A DNA stretch of 64,000 bases. It comes from an uncultured Modestobacter sp. (lineage in GTDB: Bacteria > Actinomycetota > Actinomycetes > Mycobacteriales > Geodermatophilaceae). Shown here one piece after another: positions 17,556 to 26,584 of the stretch. A model generated the notes under the pieces. The model was not told the origin of the DNA. It ran no database searches and saw nothing but the letters and a program-made list of their open reading frames with translations. Position 1 is the first letter of the stretch, and each line of letters begins with the position of its first letter. The stretch is taken from assembly GCF_947486615.1 (NCBI RefSeq), contig NZ_CANKUD010000003.1:434001-498000 (forward strand), in the 5' to 3' direction. Both the position numbers and the translations under genes were made by a program.

Positions 17556-18793
17556 CGGTCCGCGCTCCGGACCGTCTCGTCCTCATCGGCAGCCGCGTCG
17601 GCGTGCTGGAGCTCGGCGGGGGAGGGGCGGGGTCCGCGGACCGCCCGGAGCACGATCGGGCCGACCAGGGCCAGCACGGCCAGCGCCAGCACGACCCGGC
17701 TGAACCAGGTGTCGACGAGCACGCCGAGGTCGCCGTTGCTGATCGCCAGCGCTCGTCGCAGGTTGGTCTCCGCGATCGGTCCGAGGATCAGCCCGATCAC
17801 CGCGGGGGCCACCGGCCAGCCATACCGTCGCATGACGAAACCCAGCAGCCCGAGCAGCAGGAGCAGCACCAGGTCCAGCGGGTCGGCGTTCACCGCGAAC
17901 GACCCGAGCGAGGCGAAGGCGAGGATCCCGGCGTACAGGTAGGGCCGGGGGATGCGCAGCAGCTTCACCCAGAGCCCGACCAGCGGCAGGTTCAGCACCA
18001 GCAGCATCGCGTTGCCGATCAGCAGCGAGGCGATCAGCGCCCAGACCAGCGGGCCCTCGGTGGTGAGCAGCGTGGGCCCGGGCTGGATGCCGTAGCCCTG
18101 GAAGGCGGCCAGGATGATCGCCGCGGTCGCCGAGGTCGGGATGCCCAAGGTCAGCAGCGGCACGAGCACCCCGGCCGCGGCGGCGTTGTTCGCCGCCTCC
18201 GGGCCGGCGACGCCCTCGATGGCGCCCTTGCCGAACTCCTCCGGGTGCTTGGTCAGCTTCCGCTCGGTCGCGTAGGAGAGGAACGTCGGGATCTCAGCGC
18301 CGCCGGCGGGCAGCGCCCCCAGCGGGAAGCCGAACGCGGTGCCGCGCAGCCACGGCGCCCAGGACCGGCGGAAGTCCTGGCGGGTCATCCAGCTGCCCTG
18401 GTGGTCGATCACCTGCACCGCGCCCCGGCGCAGCCGGGAGGCCACGTGCAGCGCCTCGCCGACCGCGAACAGCGCCACCGCCACCACGACGACGTCGATG
18501 CCGTCGGACAGCTGCGGGATGCCCAGGGTGAACCGCTCCTGACCGGTCAGCACGTCGGTGCCGACCAGCCCCAGGTACAGCCCCAGGCACAGCGACGCGA
18601 GCCCGCGCAGCGGGGAGGACCCCAGCACCGTGGCGACGGCGACGAAGGCGATGACAGCCAGGGCGAAGTAGTCGGCCGAGGTGACGCCGATGGCCAGCTC
18701 GACCACGGTCGGCGCGACCAGCGCCAGCAGCACCGTGGCGATCGTGCCGGCCACGAACGAGCCGATCGCCGCGGTGGCCAGCGCGGCCGACGA
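17552..18793 (-). pseudogene. tctA: 5'-truncated tctA (tripartite tricarboxylate transporter large membrane subunit)
   Basis: The open frame encodes about 400 residues from the first usable GTG (18754) of a TctA protein that is normally about 500 residues. Family features are clear: multiple membrane segments, the [13 protein letters not shown] and [15 protein letters not shown] motifs, and [15 protein letters not shown]. Homology continues upstream of the GTG as [12 protein letters not shown] and then ends at an in-frame TGA (18794-18796); about 110 N-terminal residues, with the first glycine-rich motif, are missing. No tctB or tctC is nearby. It is probably an inactivated remnant; a shortened protein from GTG 18754 cannot be excluded. 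Confidence 0.75.
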
Positions 18794-18870
18794 TCACGCT
18801 GCGCGACGCTATTACCCCGTGGGCGTCATGGCACCACCGGGTGGCGCGTCGTTCCCGGACGTGCGGGAGG

Positions 18871-19620
18871 TCAGACCCCCAGCGCGGCGGACAGCCGCTC
18901 GAGCACGGCGCGCACCCCGGCCAGGTCGGGCACCCGGTGGGCGGCGTGGGTCTCGCCCTCACCGACCTTGACGGTCACCCCGGCCGGTGCCAGTGCCCGG
19001 AAGCCGTCCTCGTCGGTGACGTCGTCGCCGAGGTAGAGGGCACCCCGGGCACCCAGCTCGTCCCGGAGCCGGACCAGGGCACTGCCCTTGTCGGCGTCGG
19101 TGACCGCGAGCTCGAGCACGTCCTTGCCGGGCTTGGGGGTGTGGTGCGGGCCCGCGGCGGCCGCGGCCCGCTCCAGCAGCGCCGGGCGAGCGGCGGCCTC
19201 GGGCACCGTGCGCACGTGCACGGCGACGGCGGCCGGCTTGACCTCCAGGCGCGCGCCGGGGACGGCGTCCACCAGCGGCGACAGGGTGGCGACCAGCTCG
19301 TCCCGGGCGGCACGCAGCTCCCCGGCGAGCGGGCCGTCGAACTCCGCGCCGTGGCTGCCGATCCAGCGGAACGGGCCGGTGAGCCCGCTGGTGGCCTGCA
19401 GGTCCTCGATGCCCCGGCCGCTGACCAGCGCGACCGTGACGCCCTCGACGGCGGCCAGCCGGCCGAGCAGGTCGGCCACCCCGGGCTCGGGCACGGCGGC
19501 GGCGGGGTCGTCGCGGAGACGGGCCAGGACGCCGTCGTAGTCGCTGGCCAGCAGCAGCGGCCGGGCCCGCGCCAGCTCGTCGAGCGCCTGGGCCAGTGCG
19601 TCGTCCAGCGGGTGGCTCAC
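18871..19620 (-). CDS. otsB: Trehalose-6-phosphate phosphatase OtsB
   Basis: 249 residues, HAD superfamily. Motif I is [11 protein letters not shown] (nucleophile Asp and the DxD pair), followed by the [12 protein letters not shown] helix, SGR in [11 protein letters not shown], the trehalose-phosphatase cap region with [12 protein letters not shown], Lys in VEVKP-type [13 protein letters not shown], and the metal-binding [12 protein letters not shown]. It dephosphorylates trehalose-6-phosphate. Start GTG at 19620 overlaps the otsA stop by 4 bp, so synthase and phosphatase are translated together. Trehalose protects against desiccation and osmotic stress. Confidence 0.92.
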   Translation of the reverse strand: MSHPLDDALAQALDELARARPLLLASDYDGVLARLRDDPAAAVPEPGVADLLGRLAAVEGVTVALVSGRGIEDLQATSGLTGPFRWIGSHGAEFDGPLAGELRAARDELVATLSPLVDAVPGARLEVKPAAVAVHVRTVPEAAARPALLERAAAAAGPHHTPKPGKDVLELAVTDADKGSALVRLRDELGARGALYLGDDVTDEDGFRALAPAGVTVKVGEGETHAAHRVPDLAGVRAVLERLSAALGV

Positions 19621-21008
19621 GCCTGGGCCTGCAGCGAGTCGAAGAACGAGTTCGCCCAGTGGTCGAGGTCGTGCTTGGTGATGTACCGGCGCATCGCGCG
19701 CATCCGCTTGACGCCCTCGGCCCGGTCCATCCGCAGCCCGCGCAGCAGCTGGTTCTTCACCCCGGCGATGTCGTGCGGGTTGACCAGCAGCGCCTGCTTG
19801 AGCTCGGCGGCCGCGCCGGCGAACTCGCTGAGCACCAGCACCCCGCCGTCGTCGCCGCGGGCGGCGACGTACTCCTTGGCCACCAGGTTCATGCCGTCCC
19901 GGTAGGGGGTGACCAGCATGACGTCGGCCGCCCGGTACATGGCGGCCAGCTCCTCGCGGGGCATCGACTGGTTGAAGTACTGCACCGCCGGCCCGGCGGT
20001 GGAGCCGTACAGGCCGTTGATGTGCCCGACCTGCTGCTCGATCGTCTCGCGCATGGTCACGTAGTGCTCGACCCGCTCGCGGCTGGGCGTGGCCACCTGG
20101 ACGAACACCGTGGCGGGTGCCTCGATGGCGCCGTCCTCCAGCAGCTCCTCGAACGCCTCCAGGCGCACGCCGATGCCCTTGGTGTAGTCCAGCCGGTCGA
20201 CGCCGAGCACGATCTTCTCCGGCTGCCCCAGCTCCTCGCGGATCTGCGCGGCCCGGGCCAGCACCTCGGGGGTGCGGGCGAGCTCGTCGAAGGCGCTCAC
20301 GTCGATGGAGATCGGGAAGGCCCTGGCGGTGACCGTGCGGCCCTCGTAGCTGATCGTGTTGCCCTTGGTGGGCAGGTCGTGCAGCCGCCGGGCGAGGTTG
20401 ACGAAGTTCGTCGCCGCCGTCGGCTGCTGGAAGCCGATCAGGTCCGCGCCCAGCAGCCCCTCGATGATCGCCGAGCGCCAGGGCAGCTGGGTGAACAGCT
20501 CGTAGGGCGGGAAGGGGATGTGCAGGAAGAAGCCGATGGTCAGGTCGGGGCGGCGCTGGCGGAGCATCGCGGGCACGAGCTGCAGCTGGTAGTCGTGCAC
20601 CCAGACGATCGCGCCCTCGGCGGCCACCTCGGCGGCCCGGTCGGCGAACCGCTTGTTGACCTGGACGTAGGCGTCCCACCAGGTGCGGTGGTACTCCGGC
20701 TTCTCCACCACGTCGTGGTAGAGCGGCCACAGCGAGGCGTTGGAGAACCCCTCGTAGTAGCGGTCCACCTCCTCCTCGGACAGCGGCACCGGCACCAGCG
20801 ACATCCCGCCGGACTCGAACGGCTCCGGGGCGTCGCCCGCGGCGCCGGACCAGCCCACCCAGGCGCCGCCGCGGCCGGCGACGAACGGCTCCAGGGCGGT
20901 CACCAGCCCACCGGGGCTGCGTTGGTACCGCGTCGTCCCGTCGGGGTCGGTGACCTGGTCGACCGGCAACCGGTTGGCGACCACGACCACCGGGCTGTCG
21001 GCGCTCAC
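19617..21008 (-). CDS. otsA: Trehalose-6-phosphate synthase OtsA
   Basis: 463 residues, GT20 family glycosyltransferase. N-terminal [10 protein letters not shown], substrate loop [33 protein letters not shown], the [11 protein letters not shown] signature, and [18 protein letters not shown] near the C-terminus are all present. It joins glucose from a nucleotide sugar to glucose-6-phosphate. The length is full for a bacterial single-domain enzyme. GTG start at 21008; the next gene, otsB, overlaps by 4 bp. Confidence 0.96.
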   Translation of the reverse strand: MSADSPVVVVANRLPVDQVTDPDGTTRYQRSPGGLVTALEPFVAGRGGAWVGWSGAAGDAPEPFESGGMSLVPVPLSEEEVDRYYEGFSNASLWPLYHDVVEKPEYHRTWWDAYVQVNKRFADRAAEVAAEGAIVWVHDYQLQLVPAMLRQRRPDLTIGFFLHIPFPPYELFTQLPWRSAIIEGLLGADLIGFQQPTAATNFVNLARRLHDLPTKGNTISYEGRTVTARAFPISIDVSAFDELARTPEVLARAAQIREELGQPEKIVLGVDRLDYTKGIGVRLEAFEELLEDGAIEAPATVFVQVATPSRERVEHYVTMRETIEQQVGHINGLYGSTAGPAVQYFNQSMPREELAAMYRAADVMLVTPYRDGMNLVAKEYVAARGDDGGVLVLSEFAGAAAELKQALLVNPHDIAGVKNQLLRGLRMDRAEGVKRMRAMRRYITKHDLDHWANSFFDSLQAQA

Positions 21009-21089
21009 TGACGTCCTCCGCGCTCGCTTGATCCGCTCATCCTGAGCCGACCCTAGGTGACGGGCACCCTCCGGCGCGCGCCCGGCGAC

Positions 21090-21443
21090 TCAGCGGGCCA
21101 GCAGGTACCCGGCCGCGGCAGCGCCCAGCCCGAGCACCAGCGTGCCGATCAGGTAGGCCAGCGCGCGCAGCACCACCCGCTCCTCGACCAGCCGGACGAC
21201 GTCGGTGCCGAAGGTGGAGAAGGTGGTCAGCGTGCCGCAGAAGCCGGTGCCGACCAGCGCCAGCACGGCGGGGGAGACCTCGCGCAGGCCGAGCAGCACG
21301 CCGAGCACCGCGCTGCCGGCGACGTTCACGGTCAGCGTGCCCACCACGCTGCCCCGGCCGCGGCGGGCGGTGGCGACCCGGTCGGCGAGCAGTCGCAGCG
21401 GGGCGCCCACCAGGGCACCCAGCACCACCCACAGCGCCGTCAC
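21090..21443 (-). CDS. crcB: Fluoride ion channel CrcB/Fluc (second subunit)
   Basis: 117 residues, four predicted membrane helices. Fluc hallmarks are present: N-terminal VVLGALVGAPLRLLAD (Gly-Gly/Arg start helix), Asn in the LTVNVAGSAVLGVLLG helix, and GFCGTLTTFSTFGTDVV, the TTFSTF-type break in helix 3 that holds the central sodium and lines the fluoride pore. Start GTG at 21443 overlaps the upstream crcB by 4 bp. Paired crcB genes are usual in Gram-positives, where the products form an antiparallel heterodimer. Confidence 0.9.
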   Translation of the reverse strand: MTALWVVLGALVGAPLRLLADRVATARRGRGSVVGTLTVNVAGSAVLGVLLGLREVSPAVLALVGTGFCGTLTTFSTFGTDVVRLVEERVVLRALAYLIGTLVLGLGAAAAGYLLAR

Positions 21444-21838
21444 GCGACGCCCTCCCCGGGCACCGGGGCCAGCCGGCGACCCAGCACCACCCCGCCCGCG
21501 GCAGCGAGCACGCCACCGAGCACCGAGACGGCCACGTAGCCGGCGGCGGTGGCCCAGGCGCCGGCCTCGGCCAGCCGCACCGTCTCCACGGCGAAGGTGG
21601 AGAAGGTCGTGTAGCCGCCGAGCACCCCGGTGCCCAGCAGCGGCCTCAGCCACGGGGAGCCCGGGTGGCGGGCGGCCAGCACCGCCAGCAGCAGCCCCAG
21701 CAGCAGGCAGCCGGTGAGGTTCACCAGGAGGGTGGCCCACGGCCAGCCGGCCGCGTGGGAGGGGAGCGCCTCGGCGACGCCCCAGCGGCCCAGTGCACCG
21801 AGGGCACCACCGAGCGCAGCGGCGGCGTAGCCGATCAG
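21440..21838 (-). CDS. crcB: Fluoride ion channel CrcB/Fluc (first subunit), apparent CTG start
   Basis: 132 residues if it begins at the CTG at 21838, giving a complete first helix (IGYAAAALGGALGALGRWGV, with the conserved GA-GR-pattern). NLTGCLLLGLLLAVL carries the pore Asn and LGGYTTFSTFAVET the sodium-site turn. No in-frame ATG, GTG or TTG precedes 21724; starting at the GTG at 21724 would delete helix 1 and probably inactivate the channel. GGAGGA lies just before the CTG. It exports fluoride passively from the cytoplasm together with the downstream crcB. Start confidence is moderate; family is certain. Confidence 0.85.
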   Translation of the reverse strand: MIGYAAAALGGALGALGRWGVAEALPSHAAGWPWATLLVNLTGCLLLGLLLAVLAARHPGSPWLRPLLGTGVLGGYTTFSTFAVETVRLAEAGAWATAAGYVAVSVLGGVLAAAGGVVLGRRLAPVPGEGVA

Positions 21839-21906
21839 CGGTCCTCCCCGGGTCCGGTCACCGGGCCGGCGACCGGGGGCAGCATGCCACCGCCCGGCGA
21901 CAGCGC

Positions 21907-23685
21907 TCAGTCGCGGCGCGTCTCGGGGAACAGCAGGTCGACGAAGCGGTCCACGGTGGGCTGTGGCTCGTGGTTGGCCAGCCCGGGCCGCTCGTTCGCC
22001 TCGATGAACACGTGCTCGGGGCCGGCCACGTCGGGCACCATGAAGTCCAGCCCGGTCACCGGGATGCCGATCGCCCGGCTGGCCCGCACGGCGGCCGCGG
22101 CGATGTCCGGGTGCAGCCGGTCGGTCACGTCCACGATCGTGCCGCCGGTGTGCAGGTTCGCCGTCCGCCGGACCCGCAGCCGCTGCCCGTGGGCCAGCAC
22201 GTCGTCCATCGCGTGCCCGGCATCAGCCACCACCTCGGCGGTCGCCTCGTCCAGCGGGATGCTCGACTCCCCGCCGGTGGCCCGCTCCCGGCGGCGGCTG
22301 GTCTCCCGCACCAGCGCGGTCACGTCCTGCCGCCCGTCGCCGACCACCTCGGCCGGTCGGCGCAGCGCCGCGGCGACCACCCGGTGGTCGATCACGACGA
22401 CCCGCAGGTCGTCGCCGGCCACCAGCTCCTCGACCAGCACGTCGGGGCAGTGCTGCAGCGCCAGCGGGACGGCCCGCTCCAGCCCCTCGACGTCCCGGAC
22501 GCCGACGGTGATGCCCTTGCCCTGTTCGCCGCGGGCCGGCTTGACCACCACCGAGCCGCAGGCGGCGAGCAGCTCGTGGGCGGCCGCGAGGTCACCCTCG
22601 CCGACCACTGCGCCGCGCGGCACCCGGACGCCGGCCCGCTCCATGAGCCGGCGGGTCACCCGCTTGTCGTCGCAGCGGCTCATCGCCACCGCGGAGGTGA
22701 ACTCCGACAGCGACTCCCGGGTGAGCACCGACCGGCCGCCCAGCGACAGCCGCAGCTCGCCGAACTCGGCGTCGGTCACCTCCACCCGGATGCCGCGGCG
22801 CAGCGCCTCGTCGGCGATCACCCGGGCGTAGGGGTTCAGCTGGGTCAGCCCCGGCGGGGGAGCGGCGAACAGCGGGGTGTTGATCGGGTTCTTCCGCTTC
22901 ACGCAGACCGCGGAGACCCGGTCGAAGCCCAGCTTGCGGTAGAGGTGGATCGCCGCGGAGTTGTCGTGCATCACCGACAGGTCCAGGTGCGCCCGCCCCC
23001 GCGCCGCGTACCGCTCGGCCAGCACCCGGACCAGCGCCTCCCCGGTGCCGGGCGGGGCGTCCTGGGCGTCGACGGCCAGGCACCAGAGGCTCGAACCGCC
23101 GTCCGGGTCGCCGAAGGCCAGGTGGTGGTCCACGCCGGTCACCGTGCCGACGATCCGGCCGGTCCGCGGGTCCTCGGCGACGAGGTAGGTGAACCTGCGG
23201 GTGCGGTGGTTGGCCCACATGGTCGCGGTGTCGGCGGCGACCATGCCGGCCCGGGCGTACAGGTCGTTGACCTCCTCCATCTCCGCCGCCGAGGTCACCG
23301 TGCGCACGAAGACGCCGCGGATCAGCTCCTCGCGCGGGCGGTAGCGGTGCAGCGGCAACCGGAAGATGAACGAGGGGTCGATGAACAGCTCGTCGGGGGC
23401 CATCCCGACCAGCACCTGCGGGTCCCACGGGTAGACGCAGATGTCCCGCCGGCCGGACTCCTCGGCACGCAGCGCGGCCAGCACGCCGGAGAGGTCGGCG
23501 AAGGTCTGGCCGAACACCAGCCGGCCCCAGCCCATGTCCAGCACGACGTCACTGGTCATCCCGCGCAGCTGGTGCGCCGCCGGTTGCTGCCAGGAGCGGC
23601 TGGTCAGGGCCGCGGGGGCGCGGTGCGGGCGGTGGCCGGCGAGGCGACGGGTGCTGCTGGTCACCTCGGTCATCGTGCCGTACAT
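21907..23685 (-). CDS. N-acetylglutaminylglutamine synthetase (GNAT + ATP-grasp)
   Basis: About 592 residues. The first half holds a GNAT acetyltransferase domain (about 90-270; for example TGVDHHLAFGDPDGG, LDLSVMHDNSAAIHLYRKLGF), the second an ATP-grasp ligase (about 330-592) with VVVKPARGEQGKGITVGV, LVEELVAGDDLRVVV and FIEANERPGLANHEP. This combination is that of enzymes making N-acetylglutaminylglutamine, the precursor of the osmolyte NAGGN. The usual partner amidotransferase (asparagine synthase-like) is not adjacent. Start uncertain: ATG 23685 chosen, ATG 23673 possible. otsAB nearby makes an osmoprotectant neighbourhood. Confidence 0.85.
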   Translation of the reverse strand: MYGTMTEVTSSTRRLAGHRPHRAPAALTSRSWQQPAAHQLRGMTSDVVLDMGWGRLVFGQTFADLSGVLAALRAEESGRRDICVYPWDPQVLVGMAPDELFIDPSFIFRLPLHRYRPREELIRGVFVRTVTSAAEMEEVNDLYARAGMVAADTATMWANHRTRRFTYLVAEDPRTGRIVGTVTGVDHHLAFGDPDGGSSLWCLAVDAQDAPPGTGEALVRVLAERYAARGRAHLDLSVMHDNSAAIHLYRKLGFDRVSAVCVKRKNPINTPLFAAPPPGLTQLNPYARVIADEALRRGIRVEVTDAEFGELRLSLGGRSVLTRESLSEFTSAVAMSRCDDKRVTRRLMERAGVRVPRGAVVGEGDLAAAHELLAACGSVVVKPARGEQGKGITVGVRDVEGLERAVPLALQHCPDVLVEELVAGDDLRVVVIDHRVVAAALRRPAEVVGDGRQDVTALVRETSRRRERATGGESSIPLDEATAEVVADAGHAMDDVLAHGQRLRVRRTANLHTGGTIVDVTDRLHPDIAAAAVRASRAIGIPVTGLDFMVPDVAGPEHVFIEANERPGLANHEPQPTVDRFVDLLFPETRRD

Positions 23686-23735
23686 GCCCGCAGGGGTGCC
23701 CGGGCCGCCCCCGTCGGACACGTCACAGCGGCGCT

Positions 23736-23749
23736 GTTCCACGTGGAAC
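23736..23749. promoter_or_regulatory. parS: parS-like palindrome, copy A
   Basis: GTTCCACGTGGAAC, a perfect 14-bp palindrome preceded by T, matching the parS sequence known from pseudomonads and close to the actinobacterial GTTTCACGTGAAAC. It is intergenic here, between the ABC ATPase stop and the next gene start. Identical copies lie at 34597-34610 and 59669-59682. Confidence 0.6.
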
Positions 23750-23754
23750 GCGCC

Positions 23755-24513
23755 TCAGCCGTAGTAGAGCGCCACCGGCCGGCCGTCGATCTCCCGGACG
23801 TCGACCGGGGTGTCGTAGACGGCGGCGAGCACGTCGGGGCGCATCACCTCCCGCGCCGGTGCGTCGGCCACCACGACGCCGTCCCGCATGGCGACGATCC
23901 GGTCGGCGTAGCTGGCGGCGAAGTTGATGTCGTGCAGCACGATGACCACCCGCTTGCCGAGCTCGTCGGCCATCCGCCGGACCAGCCGCATGATCTCGGT
24001 CATGTGCCGCAGGTCGAGGTTGTTCAGCGGCTCGTCCAGCAGCACGTACCGGGTGTCCTGCGCCAGCACCATCGCGACGAAGGCCCGCTGGCGCTGCCCA
24101 CCGGACAGCTCGTCGAGGAAGCGGTCCCGGTAGGGGTCGAGCTCCAGGTAGCCGATCGCCTGCTCGATGTGCTCGCGGTCGTGGGTCGTGAGCCGGCCCC
24201 GCGAGTGCGGGAAGCGGCCGAACTCCACCAGGTCGTGCACGGTCAGCCGGGCCGCGACGTGGTTGTCCTGCCGCAGCACCGCGAGCACCTTGGCCAGCTC
24301 GCCGGACGGCGTCGACGCCACGTCCAGCCCGTCCACGGTGACCCGCCCGGCGTCGGGGGACAGCAGCCGGCCGACCAGGCCGAACAGCGTCGACTTCCCC
24401 GCCCCGTTCGGGCCGATCAGCGCGGTGACCCCCTCCCCGCCGAAGGTGATCGACACGTCGTCCACGACCGGCTGCCGGCCGTAGCGCTTGGTGACGTTCT
24501 CGAGCGCGATCAC
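23755..24513 (-). CDS. Iron-siderophore ABC transporter ATPase
   Basis: 252 residues. Walker A GPNGAGKST, Q-loop VLRQDNH, ABC signature LSGGQRQRAFVAMVLAQD, Walker B YVLLDEPLNNLDL and H-loop VIVLHDINFA place it with FecE/FepC/YclP importers. It powers uptake of ferric siderophore through the two permeases upstream. Start GTG at 24513 overlaps the upstream permease stop by 4 bp. The four-gene operon runs binding protein, permease, permease, ATPase on the minus strand from an iron box at 27641-27659. Confidence 0.92.
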   Translation of the reverse strand: MIALENVTKRYGRQPVVDDVSITFGGEGVTALIGPNGAGKSTLFGLVGRLLSPDAGRVTVDGLDVASTPSGELAKVLAVLRQDNHVAARLTVHDLVEFGRFPHSRGRLTTHDREHIEQAIGYLELDPYRDRFLDELSGGQRQRAFVAMVLAQDTRYVLLDEPLNNLDLRHMTEIMRLVRRMADELGKRVVIVLHDINFAASYADRIVAMRDGVVVADAPAREVMRPDVLAAVYDTPVDVREIDGRPVALYYG

Positions 24514-25538
24514 CGCGCCCCCTTCCGCAGCACGAGGTACAGGAAGAAGAGGCCACCGGCGAAGTCGATGACCGTGGACAGCGTGCCGCCGTAGCCGAGG
24601 ACCCGCTCCAGCACCAACTGGCCGCCGAGCAGGCAGACCATGCCGAGCAGCACCGCCGTCGGCAGCGTCCACACGTGCCGGAACGACCCGGCCCAGGAGT
24701 AGGCGAGGTTGGCCACGATGAGGCCGAAGAAGAGGATCGGCCCGACCAGCGCCGTCGAGGCGGCGATCATCACCGAGACCCCCACGAACAGGGTCATCAC
24801 CACCCGCTTGTGGTCGACCCCGAGGCCGACGGCGGCCGGCTCGCCCAGGGTCAGCACGTCCAGCACTCGCAGCAGCGGCACGACGGCGGCGCAGCCCAGC
24901 ACGACGAGGCCGGCGGTGAGGGCGAGCAGCGTCTCGTCGGGCCGGGTGAGCGAGGCGAACATCGCGTCGGTGAGCACCTGGAAGTCCAGCGGGTCCAGCA
25001 TCCGCTGCATCCACTCGGCGAAGCTGCGGAAGAACGTGCCCAGCACGATGCCGACCAGCAGCATCAGGTGGATCGAGCGGCGCTTGCCCCCGAACAGCCA
25101 GGTGAACAGCAGCACGCTGAACGCCACCATCACCACGACCTGGACCAGCCAGAGCGTGAGCTGGTCGAAAGCCAGGAACGCCGCCGACCCGGAGGAGAAC
25201 ACGATGAGGGTGGAGATCAGCACGTAGAACGCGTCGAACCCCATGATCGAGGGGGTGAGGATGCGGTTCTGCGTGATGGTGTGGAACACGACCGTGGAGA
25301 CGCCGACCGCCGTGGCCACGACGATCATCGCGGCCACCGTGAGGCTGCGGATCCGCAGCGCGTAGCCGAGCGACCCGGGGACGTCGGTGAACAGGTAGGC
25401 GGCGGCCAGCCCCAGGACGACCGCGCCGAGCAGGGCCAGCCGGAACGCCGGGCTCGCCCAGGAGATCGCGAGCCGGCCGCGGTGCAGACCGGCATCGGGC
25501 AGCGCCCCGGACTCCGTGGTGGTGGGATCAGTGAGCAC
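24510..25538 (-). CDS. Iron-siderophore ABC transporter permease (second, FecCD family)
   Basis: 342 residues, about nine to ten membrane helices. FecCD features include the N-terminal helix, the LTPSIMGFDAFYVL segment and GPILFFGLIVANLAYSWAGSFRH, with the coupling-helix region that contacts the ATPase, and the final GGLFFLYLVL helix. It most resembles the YclO/FatC-type second permease used for petrobactin- or catechol-type siderophores, but the substrate is not determinable from sequence alone. GTG start at 25538 overlaps the first permease by 11 bp. Confidence 0.88.
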   Translation of the reverse strand: MLTDPTTTESGALPDAGLHRGRLAISWASPAFRLALLGAVVLGLAAAYLFTDVPGSLGYALRIRSLTVAAMIVVATAVGVSTVVFHTITQNRILTPSIMGFDAFYVLISTLIVFSSGSAAFLAFDQLTLWLVQVVVMVAFSVLLFTWLFGGKRRSIHLMLLVGIVLGTFFRSFAEWMQRMLDPLDFQVLTDAMFASLTRPDETLLALTAGLVVLGCAAVVPLLRVLDVLTLGEPAAVGLGVDHKRVVMTLFVGVSVMIAASTALVGPILFFGLIVANLAYSWAGSFRHVWTLPTAVLLGMVCLLGGQLVLERVLGYGGTLSTVIDFAGGLFFLYLVLRKGAR

Positions 25539-26547
25539 GGCTCCGCCTCCGCAGCAGCAGCCAGAGGAACAGCGCCGCGCCGATGACGCCGACGACGACC
25601 GACAGCGGGATCTCGTAGGGGAAGCGGACGAGGCGGGCGACGAGGTCGCAGGCGAGCACGAACACGGCCCCGAGGCCGGCGACCCAGGGGATCGCCCGGC
25701 GCACGTTGTCCCCGATCACCAGGCTGACCACGTTCGGGACGACGAGGCCCAGGAACGGGATCATGCCCGCGGTGACCAGCACCGCCGCGGTGATCACCGC
25801 GATGACCACCATGCCGACGGCGACGACCTTCCGGTAGTCCAGCCCCAGGTTGGTGGCGAACTCCTCGCCGAGGCCGATCACGCTGAACCGGTCGGCGGCG
25901 AACCAGGCGACCGCGACCATCGCCCCGGCGATCCAGAGGAACTCGTACCGGCCCTGCATGACCGTGGCGAAGCTGCCCTGCGCCCACTGACCGAGGGACT
26001 GCAGCAGGTCCAGCCGGTAGGCGACGAACGTGGTCACCGCACCGACGACGCCGCCGAGCATGATGCCGACCAGCGGGACGAGCACCAGCTGGCGCACCGG
26101 CACGAAGCGGACCACCCGCAGGAAGACCCAGGTGCCGAAGAGCCCGAACACCGCGGCGACGGCCATCTTCCCGACGACGGCCAGCCCGGGCAGGAAGACC
26201 ATCGTGACGAGCATCCCGAGCGTGGCGAACTCGGTGACCCCGGTGGTGCCGGGCTCGACGAACTTGTTCCGCACCAGCATCTGCATGATCAGCCCGGCGA
26301 TGCCGAGCGAGGCGCCGACCAGGACGGCGGCGAGCGTGCGCGGGACCCGGCTGGCGACCAGCAGGAAGGCGGCGTGCCCGTCCGCGCCGCCGTCGAGCAC
26401 CGAGGCGGGGGAGACGTCGGAGACGCCGACGAACAGGCCGGTGACCGACAGGACCACCAGCAGGACGCCGATGAGCACCCCCACCCAGGTGCGGCGTGGC
26501 CGCGCCGGGGTGGGGGTGCTCGCCGGGGTGGTGTCGAGCGCCGTCAC
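25528..26547 (-). CDS. Iron-siderophore ABC transporter permease (first, FecCD family)
   Basis: 339 residues, about nine membrane helices. Diagnostic FecCD stretches: SRVPRTLAAVLVGASLGIAGLIMQ at the second helix in pattern, FVEPGTTGVTEFATLG, GMIPFLGLVVPNVVSLVIGD (coupling region) and the C-terminal GVIGAALFLWLLLRR. With the second permease it forms the heterodimeric channel. GTG start at 26547; 37 bp downstream of the binding-protein stop. YclN/FatD-like. Confidence 0.9.
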   Translation of the reverse strand: MTALDTTPASTPTPARPRRTWVGVLIGVLLVVLSVTGLFVGVSDVSPASVLDGGADGHAAFLLVASRVPRTLAAVLVGASLGIAGLIMQMLVRNKFVEPGTTGVTEFATLGMLVTMVFLPGLAVVGKMAVAAVFGLFGTWVFLRVVRFVPVRQLVLVPLVGIMLGGVVGAVTTFVAYRLDLLQSLGQWAQGSFATVMQGRYEFLWIAGAMVAVAWFAADRFSVIGLGEEFATNLGLDYRKVVAVGMVVIAVITAAVLVTAGMIPFLGLVVPNVVSLVIGDNVRRAIPWVAGLGAVFVLACDLVARLVRFPYEIPLSVVVGVIGAALFLWLLLRRRSRAH

Positions 26548-26584
26548 CGGGAGCCGGCGGGGCGCGCGGGCAGGACCGGCACGG

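Noticed and set aside
21839-21906. Possible fluoride riboswitch before crcB
   Set aside because: GGCGGTGGCATGCTGCC loosely recalls the crcB motif, but the conserved helices and pseudoknot could not be matched.
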